Part shown: piece after piece, positions 56,978-64,000 of the stretch
Layout of the letters: every line of letters starts with the position of its first letter
Numbering within the stretch: position 1 is the first letter of the stretch
DNA from: Streptomyces atroolivaceus
GTDB lineage: Bacteria > Actinomycetota > Actinomycetes > Streptomycetales > Streptomycetaceae
NCBI RefSeq assembly: GCF_000717025.1
Contig: NZ_JNXG01000002.1
Span: 1,178,001 to 1,242,000 of the forward strand
Direction of reading: 5' to 3'
DNA: 64,000 nt
The notes under the pieces: model-generated
Database searches by the model: none
Told to the model about the DNA's origin: nothing
What the model saw: only the letters and a program-made list of their open reading frames with translations
Made by a program: the position numbers and the translations under genes

Positions 56978-57970
56978 TCAGTCCCACGACCCGCGGGCCC
57001 GCGGCAGCCCCGCGATCTCGGCCATATCCCGGTCCGTGAGCGCCAGTCCTCCCGCTCCCGCGTTCTCCACGGCCCACCGCTCCCGCTTGGCGCCGGGCAC
57101 GGGCACCACATGGCGGCCCTGCCGCAGAACCCACGCGAGAGCGACCTGCGCCGGAGTGGCGCCGTGCCGCTCCGCGATCCTGCGCAGCCCCGCCACCACC
57201 GGCTGGTTGGCCGCCATCATCTCCGCGGTGAAACGGGGGTGCCTCGCCCGGGGGTCATCCGGCTCGAAACCCTGGCCGGGTTTGAGCGTGCCCGTCAGGT
57301 AACCGCTGCCCAGCGGCATCGCCGCCAGCACCCCCACCCCCCGGGCCGCGCACCACGGCAGCAGGTCCTCCAGTGCCTGGGGCGACCACACGGAGAGCTC
57401 CGCCTGGACCGCGCTGACGGGGAAGACCTGCTGCATCCGCTCCAACTGCCGGATGGTCCCGTCATGCATCCGGGCCCCGGGCCCGCGGCCGGCCCTGGCT
57501 CCCACCGCGCACAGTCCGAGTGCCCGCACCTTGCCCGCCGTCACCAGGTCCGCCATCGCGCCCCAGGTCTCCTCGACCGGCACCTCGGGATCCGCCCGGT
57601 GCAGCTGGTAGAGATCGATCACGTCGGTCTGCAGCCGTCGCAGCGAGGCGTCGCAGGCCCTGCGCACGTAACCGGGGCGCCCGTTGGCCACGATGTGCTG
57701 ATCGCCCACCAGGAGGCCGCACTTGGTGGAGAGGAAGGCCTCGGACCGGCGGCCCTTGAGCGCCCGCCCGACGAGCAGCTCGTTGGTGAAGGGTCCGTAC
57801 ATGTCGGCCGTGTCGAGCAGTTGGACGCCCGCGTCCAGCGCGGCGTGCACGGTCCGCACCGAGCGGTCACCGCGCTGCTGCGACGTGCTGTACGCCCAGT
57901 TCATCGGCATACAGCCCAGCCCGACCGCACCCACGGCGAGCGCCGCCGCACCGATAGTCCTGCGCTCCAA
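56978..57970 (-). CDS. aldo/keto reductase
   Basis: A 330-aa NADPH-dependent (beta/alpha)8-barrel reductase. The catalytic tetrad is covered by DTADMYGP (Asp and Tyr), LSTKCG (Lys) and LYQLHRAD (His). The cofactor-binding end VVPVPGAKRERW is present. TTG 57970 is preferred (GGAGGG upstream); the frame is open earlier. It diverges from the 2-hydroxyacid dehydrogenase and has 193 bp to the sugar dehydrogenase start. Substrate unknown. Confidence 0.9.
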   Translation of the reverse strand: MERRTIGAAALAVGAVGLGCMPMNWAYSTSQQRGDRSVRTVHAALDAGVQLLDTADMYGPFTNELLVGRALKGRRSEAFLSTKCGLLVGDQHIVANGRPGYVRRACDASLRRLQTDVIDLYQLHRADPEVPVEETWGAMADLVTAGKVRALGLCAVGARAGRGPGARMHDGTIRQLERMQQVFPVSAVQAELSVWSPQALEDLLPWCAARGVGVLAAMPLGSGYLTGTLKPGQGFEPDDPRARHPRFTAEMMAANQPVVAGLRRIAERHGATPAQVALAWVLRQGRHVVPVPGAKRERWAVENAGAGGLALTDRDMAEIAGLPRARGSWD

Positions 57971-58051
57971 CTCCCCGAACCCTCCCTCGGTCCCGTGATC
58001 ACGGGACCACCAGCACCCCAAAGTAACCTCTGCGCTCACGAGCCCTTCGCA

Positions 58052-58057
58052 TAGCCT
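58052..58057 (+). promoter_or_regulatory. candidate -10 (TAGCCT) of the 2-hydroxyacid dehydrogenase gene
   Basis: TAGCCT fits TAnnnT and ends 7 nt before ATG 58065; no ribosome site is seen, so the transcript is likely leaderless. Confidence 0.42.
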
Positions 58058-58064
58058 CCTGACC

Positions 58065-59015
58065 ATGACTCCTACATCTGCTGCCGACGTGTGGCTGCCG
58101 TTCGACGCCGATGAGATCGACGGCCTCCCCGAGGGTCTCAACTACCGCTTCTGGGACGGCGGCCGGGACTACCCGGCGGACCCCTCCGACTGCGTGTTCT
58201 ATGTAGTTCCGTACATGAAGGGCCCGGAGGTCGCGGTCCGCCCGCTCAAGGGGATGCACTCGGTCCAGGTCGTCCAGACCCTCTCGGCGGGCATCGACCA
58301 CGTGGAGCCCGGGCTGGGTCTGCTGCCCGCCGGGGTGCGGCTGTGCAACGCCAAGGGTGTGCACGAGGCCTCGACGGCCGAACTCGCGCTCGCCCTGGTC
58401 CTCGCCTCGCTCCGAGGGTTCCCCGGCTTCGTGCAGGGCCAGGACAAGGAGGAGTGGCGGTCGGGCTTCTATCCGGCGCTCGCCGACAAGTCCGTTCTCG
58501 TGGTGGGCTACGGATCGATCGGCGCGGCCATCGAGGACAGGCTCGCGCCCTTCGAGTGCGCGCGGGTGGTGCGCGTCGCGCGCTCCGCACGGGCAACCGC
58601 GCGCGGCCCCGTACACGCGATCGAAGAGCTTCCCACGCTGCTCCCCGAGGCCGACATCGTCATCCTGTCCACTCCGCTGAACCCTTCCACGCAAGGGCTG
58701 GTGGGCCCCGCCTTCCTCGCCGCGATGCGGGACGGCGCACTGCTCGTCAACGTCGCACGGGGTGCCGTGGTCGACACGGAGGCTCTGCTGACCGAACTGG
58801 AGTCCGGGCGACTGCGCGCCGCGCTCGACGTGACCGACCCCGAACCACTGCCCGCCGGGCACCCTCTCTGGCATGCTCCCCACACACTGATCACCCCTCA
58901 TGTGGGCGGCAGCACATCGGCGTTCCTTCCCAGGGCGAAGCGCCTGATGGCCGGACAGCTCGCCCGCTTCGCCGCGGGGGAGCCGGTCGACAACCTCGTA
59001 CTCACCACCGGTTGA
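58065..59015 (+). CDS. D-isomer 2-hydroxyacid dehydrogenase
   Basis: A 316-aa NAD(P)H enzyme. The Rossmann motif VVGYGSIG (about residues 146-153) lies in the middle of the chain; the catalytic Arg (VNVARGAVVD), Glu (TDPEPLP) and His (ITPHVGG) are all present. Typical substrates are small 2-keto acids, glyoxylate or hydroxypyruvate. Glyoxylate/hydroxypyruvate would fit the glycine-serine theme, but the gene is distant and this is speculation. Confidence 0.92.
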   Translation: MTPTSAADVWLPFDADEIDGLPEGLNYRFWDGGRDYPADPSDCVFYVVPYMKGPEVAVRPLKGMHSVQVVQTLSAGIDHVEPGLGLLPAGVRLCNAKGVHEASTAELALALVLASLRGFPGFVQGQDKEEWRSGFYPALADKSVLVVGYGSIGAAIEDRLAPFECARVVRVARSARATARGPVHAIEELPTLLPEADIVILSTPLNPSTQGLVGPAFLAAMRDGALLVNVARGAVVDTEALLTELESGRLRAALDVTDPEPLPAGHPLWHAPHTLITPHVGGSTSAFLPRAKRLMAGQLARFAAGEPVDNLVLTTG

Positions 59016-59065
59016 ACACGCTCCGGAGCGGATCGGCCGCTCCGCGTCGCGACAACGCCCCACTT

Positions 59066-59080
59066 CGTCACGGAGAGTAG
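59066..59080 (+). promoter_or_regulatory. candidate BldD box upstream of the CdgC-like gene
   Basis: CGTCACGGAGAGTAG matches the published-type BldD consensus (from memory, nTnACnCWGnGTnAn) at seven of nine defined positions. It lies about 203 bp before the start codon. BldD is known to regulate several cyclic-di-GMP genes in Streptomyces. Confidence 0.45.
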
Positions 59081-59282
59081 AGAGGCTATGTCCCTGAGTG
59101 ACGGCTCTGGTGTATCGTCCACAAGAGGGCTGCGCCGTGGCAGGGGCGGCGCCGGGGAGGAAGCGGAACGCGAGGGGGCGACAGGCGATGTTCGGCCAGT
59201 GGAGAGATGATCCGACGCGTCAGGGCGGGCAGGAGCGGCCGGCGGCGGCGAGAGCGCCAGGATCTGCCCGTGGAGCTCTCCG

Positions 59283-62105
59283 GTGAGCGCCCTCGGGGCC
59301 CTGCTCTCCCGGCAGCCGGCCTCCGGACGGCCTGCGGGGCTGCGCTCCCAGCTCGTCCTCGCCGCCGTCTGCGCCGGATACGCGGTGGGTGCCGCCTTCG
59401 GCTGGGGGTCTCCCGGAGTCGCCCTGTTCATGGGTGACTTCGGCCTCAGTGTCGCCGCTCTGATCGCCGCGGTGTCGTGCTTCCTCTACGCCCGCTCCAG
59501 CGGCAGCCGGTTCCGGCCCGCCTGGCTGCTGTTCTCGGTCTCCTCGGCCATGGCCGCCGGGGGCAACGCCGTCTGGGGCTGGTACGAGGTGGTGCTGGGG
59601 CGCTCGGTTCCCACCCCCTCCCTCGCGGACGTCTTCTTCCTCTGCTTCGCGCCGCCCGCCATCGTCGGGTTGCTCGTCCTGGCCAAGCGGCCCGTCACGC
59701 GGGCGGGCTGGGTCTGCCTGGTGCTGGACGCGTGGCTGATCGGAGGATCCCTGCTGACGCTCTCGTGGAGCCTCGCTCTGGCCCACACCGCGCACGTCGC
59801 GGGGGAGAGCGTGGCACGGGCGGCACTCTCACTGGCCTACCCGCTGCTCGACATCGTGCTGGTCTCCATGGTCCTCGCGCTGCACTTCAGGCGGGTCAAC
59901 GCGAACCGCTCCGCCGTGCACACGGCGATCGCCGGCCTCGCCCTGACCGTGCTGTGCGATGCCCTGTTCACGGCCCCGCTGCTCCGCTCGGCCTACCACT
60001 CGGGCCAACTGCTGGACGCCGGCTGGTTCGCCGGTTCACTGATCCTCGCGTACGCGCCCTGGGGTGCACGCCGCGCCCAGGACAACGCTGTCGAAGTCCA
60101 CTGCCCGGAGCCCCGCGCCGCGAGCCGTCCGATCGCCGGGTCCCTCGCCGCGCTCACGCCCTACCTCGCCGCGGCGGTCTGCACCCTCGGCATCCTGTAC
60201 AACGTGGTGGAGGGCCGCAGGGTCGACCGCGTCGTGGTCCTCACCGGCTGCACGGTCGTGCTCGCCCTGGTTCTCCGGCAGGCCATCGTGCTCCTCGAAA
60301 ACATCGCGCTCACCCAGGAACTGGCCCAGAAGGAGAATCACTTCCGCTCCCTGGTGCAGGGGTCCAGCGACGTCATCATGATCGCCGAACCCAGCGGCGT
60401 GCTCCGTTACGTCAGTCCCGCGGCGGCAGGGGTCTACCGGCGTGAGGCCGAGGACCTCATGGGTGCGGAGCTGTCGTCGATCATCCATCCCGACGACCTC
60501 GGGGGAGTGGTCCACGAGCTGCGGCGGTTCCTCGCCGCGCCGCCCCGCGAGGAGCCCACCACCCGGATCGAGTGCCGCTTCAGATCGGGCACGGGCGACT
60601 GGCTCCATGTCGAGTCCACCGTCAACCGCCACCAGGGAGGCCTGCTCCTCAACAGCCGGGACGTGACCGAGCGGGTCAGGCTGCAGGCCCAGCTGCAGCA
60701 CAACGCCGAACACGATCCGCTCACCGACCTGCCCAACCGTGCCCTTTTCACCACCAGGGTCGGTCAGGCACTCGGCGGGCGCCGGGCCGGGGACCCGGGT
60801 ACCGCCGTGCTCTTCATCGACCTCGACGGTTTCAAGGCGGTCAACGACTCCATCGGCCACCAGGCGGGCGACGAGCTCCTGATCCAGGCAGGACGCCGCC
60901 TCCAGGAGTCCGTGCGCACCTCGGACACCGCGGCACGCCTCGGAGGCGACGAGTTCGCCGCGCTCATCGTCGGTGACGGCACCCGTGACCAGGCCGCCAG
61001 GGAGTACCAGGTCCACGAGATCGCGGACCGGCTGCGCCTCAGGCTCTCCCAGCCGTACCGGATCGGCACCGGCGAGGTCCGGGTGGCGGCGTCCATCGGG
61101 GTCGCCTTCGCCGAGCCCTCCATCACGCCCAAGGACCTCATGCGCAACGCCGACCTCGCCATGTACCGGGCGAAGGCGGGCGGCAAGGACCGGGTGGAGC
61201 TGTACGCCCCCCAGATGCAGGCCGACGTCGTGCGCCGCTCGGAGCTGGCGGCACGACTCCGCACGGCCCTGCGCGACGGTGAGTTCGCCCTGCTCCACCA
61301 GCCCGTCGTCCACCTGGCCAGCGGCACGGTCGCCGCTGTCGCCGCCCAGGCCCGCTGGCGCTCCGCCCAGGGCATCCTTTTCACCCCCGCCGAGTTCCTC
61401 CGGGTCTCCGAGGAGAGCGAGCGCGCCGCCGAGCTCGGCACCTGGATGCTGGAGGAGGCCGTCGAGCAGGCCGCCGACCGGTACAGGGCCGGACACCCGG
61501 TCTCCGTATCCGTCCGGGTGTCCGCCGCCCGGCTCCTGGACCGTGCCATGCCTCCCGGGTCCGTCGAGGCGCTCCTGACCCGGCACGGGCTGCCCTCCGG
61601 CGCCCTGATGATCGAGGTGGCCGACAGCGACCCGCGCGTCTCCTTCGACGAGCTGGAGCAGCGACTGGTCGCACTGCGCCGTCTCGGCGTGCGGATCGCT
61701 CTCGACGGCTTCGGCAGCGGGTACGCCGCGGTCAACGCCCTGCGCCGGCTCCCCATCGACGTACTCAAGCTGGACCGGTGCCTGGTGGAGGGGGTCGTGG
61801 AGTCGGCGAGGCTGCACAAGATCACCAGTGGGCTGCTGCGCATCGCGGGGGATCTGGGGATGCAGTCCGTGGCCGACGGCGTGGACGTGCCCGAGCAGGT
61901 GCGTGCGCTGCGCGCCATGGGGTGCACGCACGGCCAGGGAATGGCCTTCGCCGGGCCCCTGGACGAGTACCGGCTGCGGCACACCCTGGTCCGGGGGAAG
62001 TACCCCGTCCCGGGTGCCGGCCCGGCCGCTCAGCCGGTGCTCGCGGGCAGTGCGTTCCCGATGCAGGGGCGCTCACATGATGAGACTCCCGTCCCACCCA
62101 CTTGA
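59283..62105 (+). CDS. cdgC: membrane PAS-GGDEF-degenerate-EAL protein (CdgC-like)
   Basis: A 940-aa membrane protein with about eight to ten N-terminal helices (residues 20-340), a PAS domain (about 350-460), an intact GGDEF domain (LGGDEFAAL, about residue 553) and a degenerate EAL domain. The EAL position reads AQARW, EITE reads EVAD, DDFGTG reads DGFGSG and VAEGVE reads VADGVD. It should make cyclic-di-GMP but not degrade it. GTG 59283 has GGAG 5-6 nt upstream. A BldD-like box is upstream. The ilv leader starts 34 bp after its stop. Confidence 0.91.
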   Translation: MSALGALLSRQPASGRPAGLRSQLVLAAVCAGYAVGAAFGWGSPGVALFMGDFGLSVAALIAAVSCFLYARSSGSRFRPAWLLFSVSSAMAAGGNAVWGWYEVVLGRSVPTPSLADVFFLCFAPPAIVGLLVLAKRPVTRAGWVCLVLDAWLIGGSLLTLSWSLALAHTAHVAGESVARAALSLAYPLLDIVLVSMVLALHFRRVNANRSAVHTAIAGLALTVLCDALFTAPLLRSAYHSGQLLDAGWFAGSLILAYAPWGARRAQDNAVEVHCPEPRAASRPIAGSLAALTPYLAAAVCTLGILYNVVEGRRVDRVVVLTGCTVVLALVLRQAIVLLENIALTQELAQKENHFRSLVQGSSDVIMIAEPSGVLRYVSPAAAGVYRREAEDLMGAELSSIIHPDDLGGVVHELRRFLAAPPREEPTTRIECRFRSGTGDWLHVESTVNRHQGGLLLNSRDVTERVRLQAQLQHNAEHDPLTDLPNRALFTTRVGQALGGRRAGDPGTAVLFIDLDGFKAVNDSIGHQAGDELLIQAGRRLQESVRTSDTAARLGGDEFAALIVGDGTRDQAAREYQVHEIADRLRLRLSQPYRIGTGEVRVAASIGVAFAEPSITPKDLMRNADLAMYRAKAGGKDRVELYAPQMQADVVRRSELAARLRTALRDGEFALLHQPVVHLASGTVAAVAAQARWRSAQGILFTPAEFLRVSEESERAAELGTWMLEEAVEQAADRYRAGHPVSVSVRVSAARLLDRAMPPGSVEALLTRHGLPSGALMIEVADSDPRVSFDELEQRLVALRRLGVRIALDGFGSGYAAVNALRRLPIDVLKLDRCLVEGVVESARLHKITSGLLRIAGDLGMQSVADGVDVPEQVRALRAMGCTHGQGMAFAGPLDEYRLRHTLVRGKYPVPGAGPAAQPVLAGSAFPMQGRSHDETPVPPT

Positions 62106-62138
62106 CACCGCACGTGTGCCGGAGAGAGGGTCAATGCC

Positions 62139-62180
62139 ATGCGCACCCGAATTCTCGTACTTGGAAAGCGCGTCGGCTGA
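62139..62180 (+). CDS. ilv leader peptide (13 residues)
   Basis: MRTRILVLGKRVG: a 13-codon leader starting at ATG 62139 with GGAGAGAGGG 8 nt upstream. It holds an uninterrupted I-L-V-L run, the branched-chain amino acids made through the pathway. It precedes a U-tract hairpin and ilvB, so starvation for these residues should stall the ribosome and alter folding. Too short for usual gene finders. Confidence 0.85.
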   Translation: MRTRILVLGKRVG

Positions 62181-62224
62181 AGCAGGGTCACTCATGGACA
62201 CCTTGCAGACCGCACCGGCGCGCT

Positions 62225-62258
62225 CCCCTCGCTTGCCTCACGGCACGAGGGGTTTTTT
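62225..62258 (+). terminator. attenuator terminator before ilvB
   Basis: CCCCTCG (62225-62231) pairs with CGAGGGG (62246-62252), extended by TGCC/GGCA (62234-62237 with 62242-62245) across a 2-nt bulge, and followed directly by TTTTTT. A textbook intrinsic terminator, rare in such GC-rich DNA, lying 44 nt after the leader stop. Confidence 0.85.
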
Positions 62259-62322
62259 GTTGCACCGGGACCTCTCAAAACCCCGCAAAAACACCGCATA
62301 AACCCTCAGCTTCGAGAAGAGA

Positions 62323-64000
62323 ATGCCGATGACCGAGCAGGCCACCGGGGCCCAGCACCCGCAGCCGCGGGCCCGTAACGGCGGACCGTCCTCCGCCTCC
62401 GTTGAGCACCTCACGGGCGCGCAGTCCCTCATCCGCTCTCTCGAGGAAGTCGGCGCCGACACCGTATTCGGACTCCCCGGCGGCTGCATCCTGCCGGCCT
62501 ACGACCCGCTGATGGACTCCACCCGGGTCCGCCACATCCTGGTCCGCCACGAGCAGGGTGCCGGTCACGCGGCCACCGGCTACGCGCAGGCCACCGGCAA
62601 GGTCGGGGTCTGCATGGTCACCTCGGGGCCCGGTGCCACCAATCTGGTCACCCCGATCGCCGACGCGGCCATGGACTCCGTGCCGCTGGTCGCGATCACC
62701 GGCCAGGTGGCCTCCGCGGCCATCGGTACGGACGCCTTCCAGGAAGCCGACATCTGCGGCATCACCATGCCGATCACGAAGCACAACTTCCTGGTCACCC
62801 GCGCCGAGGACATCGCGCACACGGTCGCCGAGGCGTTCCACATCGCCTCCACCGGCCGGCCGGGACCCGTCCTCGTCGACATCGCCAAGGACGCGCTGCA
62901 GTCGAAGACGACCTTCAGCTGGCCGCCGACGATGGACCTGCCCGGCTACCGCCCGGTCACCAAGCCGCACGCCAAGCAGATCCGCGAGGCCGCCAAGCTC
63001 ATCACGCAGGCCAAGCGTCCCGTGCTCTACGTCGGCGGCGGCGTCATGAAGGCCGGCGCCACCGCCGAGCTGAAGGTCCTGGCAGAGCTCACCGGAGCGC
63101 CCGTCACCACCACCCTGATGGCGCTCGGCTCCTTCCCCGACAGCCACCCGCTGCACGTGGGAATGCCCGGCATGCACGGTTCGGTCACCGCCGTCACCGC
63201 GCTGCAGAAGGCCGACCTGATCGTCGCGCTCGGGGCCAGGTTCGACGACCGCGTCACCGGCAAGCTGGACAGCTTCGCGCCGTACGCCAAGATCGTCCAC
63301 GCGGACATCGACCCGGCCGAGATCGGCAAGAACCGCGCCGCCGACGTCCCGATCGTCGGTGACGCCCGCGAGGTCATCGCCGACCTCGTCCAGGCGGTCC
63401 AGGCGGAACACACCGAGGGCAACACCGGTGACTACGGCGCCTGGTGGAAGGACCTCAACCGCTGGCGCGAGACCTACCCGGTCGGCTACGACCTGCCGGA
63501 GGACGGCAGCCTCTCGCCGCAGCAGGTCATCCAGCGCATCGGCGAACTCGCCCCCGAGGGAACGATCTTCGCTGCGGGCGTCGGCCAGCACCAGATGTGG
63601 GCCTCGCACTTCATCCAGTACGAACAGCCCGCCACCTGGCTCAACTCCGGCGGTGCCGGAACCATGGGGTACGCCGTCCCGGCCGCCATGGGCGCCAAGG
63701 CGGGCATGCCCGACCGTGCCGTCTGGGCGATCGACGGCGACGGCTGCTTCCAGATGACCAACCAGGAACTCACCACCTGCGCGCTCAACAACATCCCGAT
63801 CAAGGTCGCGATCATCAACAACGGCGCCCTCGGGATGGTCCGCCAGTGGCAGACCCTGTTCTACAACCAGCGGTACTCCAACACCGTGCTGCACTCCGGC
63901 GCGGACACGGACGGCAACGCCGCCAAGGGCACCCGCGTGCCGGACTTCGTCAAGCTGTCCGAGGCGATGGGCTGCTACGCGATCCGCTGCGAGGACCCGG
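62323..64000 (+). CDS. ilvB: acetolactate synthase large subunit (partial, runs off the window)
   Basis: At least 559 codons; the end lies beyond 64000 (family length about 610-620, so roughly 55 residues are missing). It condenses two pyruvates, or pyruvate and 2-ketobutyrate, using ThDP, FAD and Mg2+. ATG 62323 has GAGAAGAGA upstream; ATG 62329 is in frame. The catalytic Glu is in [12 protein letters not shown] region [11 protein letters not shown], and ThDP motif [14 protein letters not shown] with [13 protein letters not shown]. It is controlled by the upstream leader attenuator. ilvN/H and ilvC probably follow outside. Confidence 0.96.
   Translation, partial: MPMTEQATGAQHPQPRARNGGPSSASVEHLTGAQSLIRSLEEVGADTVFGLPGGCILPAYDPLMDSTRVRHILVRHEQGAGHAATGYAQATGKVGVCMVTSGPGATNLVTPIADAAMDSVPLVAITGQVASAAIGTDAFQEADICGITMPITKHNFLVTRAEDIAHTVAEAFHIASTGRPGPVLVDIAKDALQSKTTFSWPPTMDLPGYRPVTKPHAKQIREAAKLITQAKRPVLYVGGGVMKAGATAELKVLAELTGAPVTTTLMALGSFPDSHPLHVGMPGMHGSVTAVTALQKADLIVALGARFDDRVTGKLDSFAPYAKIVHADIDPAEIGKNRAADVPIVGDAREVIADLVQAVQAEHTEGNTGDYGAWWKDLNRWRETYPVGYDLPEDGSLSPQQVIQRIGELAPEGTIFAAGVGQHQMWASHFIQYEQPATWLNSGGAGTMGYAVPAAMGAKAGMPDRAVWAIDGDGCFQMTNQELTTCALNNIPIKVAIINNGALGMVRQWQTLFYNQRYSNTVLHSGADTDGNAAKGTRVPDFVKLSEAMGCYAIRCEDP

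Noticed and set aside
59098..59286. A 62-codon frame in front of the CdgC-like gene.
   Set aside because: No ribosome site, Gly/Ala/Arg-rich shadow-like composition; it is probably part of the 5' leader.
62275..63894. A 539-codon minus-strand open frame opposite ilvB.
   Set aside because: It is antisense to acetolactate synthase and has no recognisable motif or ribosome site.

Overview
The window is a 64 kb piece of a high-GC actinomycete chromosome, almost certainly Streptomyces. The evidence is the base composition, the strong G/C third-position bias, frequent GTG and TTG starts, Tat and lipoprotein signal peptides, rare in-frame TTA codons, and a gene order that, from memory and unverified, matches roughly the SCO5457-SCO5512 block of S. 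coelicolor. It looks like core chromosome. I see no insertion sequence, prophage, CRISPR array, rRNA or tRNA gene.

Layout. 0.2-8.1 kb: an L,D-transpeptidase lipoprotein, enoyl-CoA hydratase, an anti-sigma-type ATP-binding protein, a Tat lipoprotein with a degenerate deacetylase domain, an EF-hand protein, a minus-strand ABC ATPase/permease/GntR operon with a clear promoter-operator, and a secreted protein made of two repeats. 8.3-13 kb: the minus-strand glycine/serine module gcvT-gcvH-glyA-sdaA behind a tandem glycine riboswitch. 13.1-15.9 kb: a P-loop protein and two SseB-like genes, the second carrying in-frame 18-bp tandem repeats. 16.3-24.1 kb: a complete oligopeptide ABC transporter, then a TRIC-type channel and a thioesterase. 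24.3-28.9 kb: a hydrolase, two TetR regulators with candidate operators, a 51-residue membrane protein, a DUF4190 protein and a Ser/Thr kinase with a ricin-type C-terminus. 29-34.9 kb: cysteine desulfurase and mnmA (tRNA thiolation) around a convergent amidase, then an MBL-fold protein, an alpha/beta-hydrolase that has lost catalytic residues, and DUF427. 34.9-41.9 kb: LOG-like protein, SDR, MetE-like protein, ligA and a GGDEF-EAL protein (RmdB-like). 42.1-45.7 kb: the gatC-gatA-(80-residue gene)-gatB operon ending in a strong terminator. 45.9-51.8 kb: Tat phospholipase C, MMPL transporter, GNAT acetyltransferase and an Ala-rich membrane protein. 51.9-59 kb: a 57-residue gene with a large LuxR/AAA regulator, DUF6191, a sugar dehydrogenase lipoprotein, an aldo/keto reductase and a 2-hydroxyacid dehydrogenase. 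59.3-64 kb: a membrane PAS-GGDEF-degenerate-EAL protein (CdgC-like), an ilv leader peptide with attenuator, and ilvB running off the window.

Themes. (1) Glycine disposal: the riboswitch-controlled genes form a glycine to serine to pyruvate route and sit beside two SseB homologues. (2) Development: two cyclic-di-GMP enzymes lie 20 kb apart. One has intact GGDEF and EAL motifs and a TTA codon. The other has an intact GGDEF, a dead EAL and a BldD-like box. (3) bldA: four genes carry a TTA codon (ATP-binding protein, ABC ATPase, P-loop protein, RmdB-like). (4) Several genes have a -10-like hexamer 6-10 nt before the start codon, suggesting leaderless transcripts. I found no wholly new multi-gene system. 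The best leads are the degenerate enzymes, the small unannotated genes, the operator palindromes and the structured intergenic regions.
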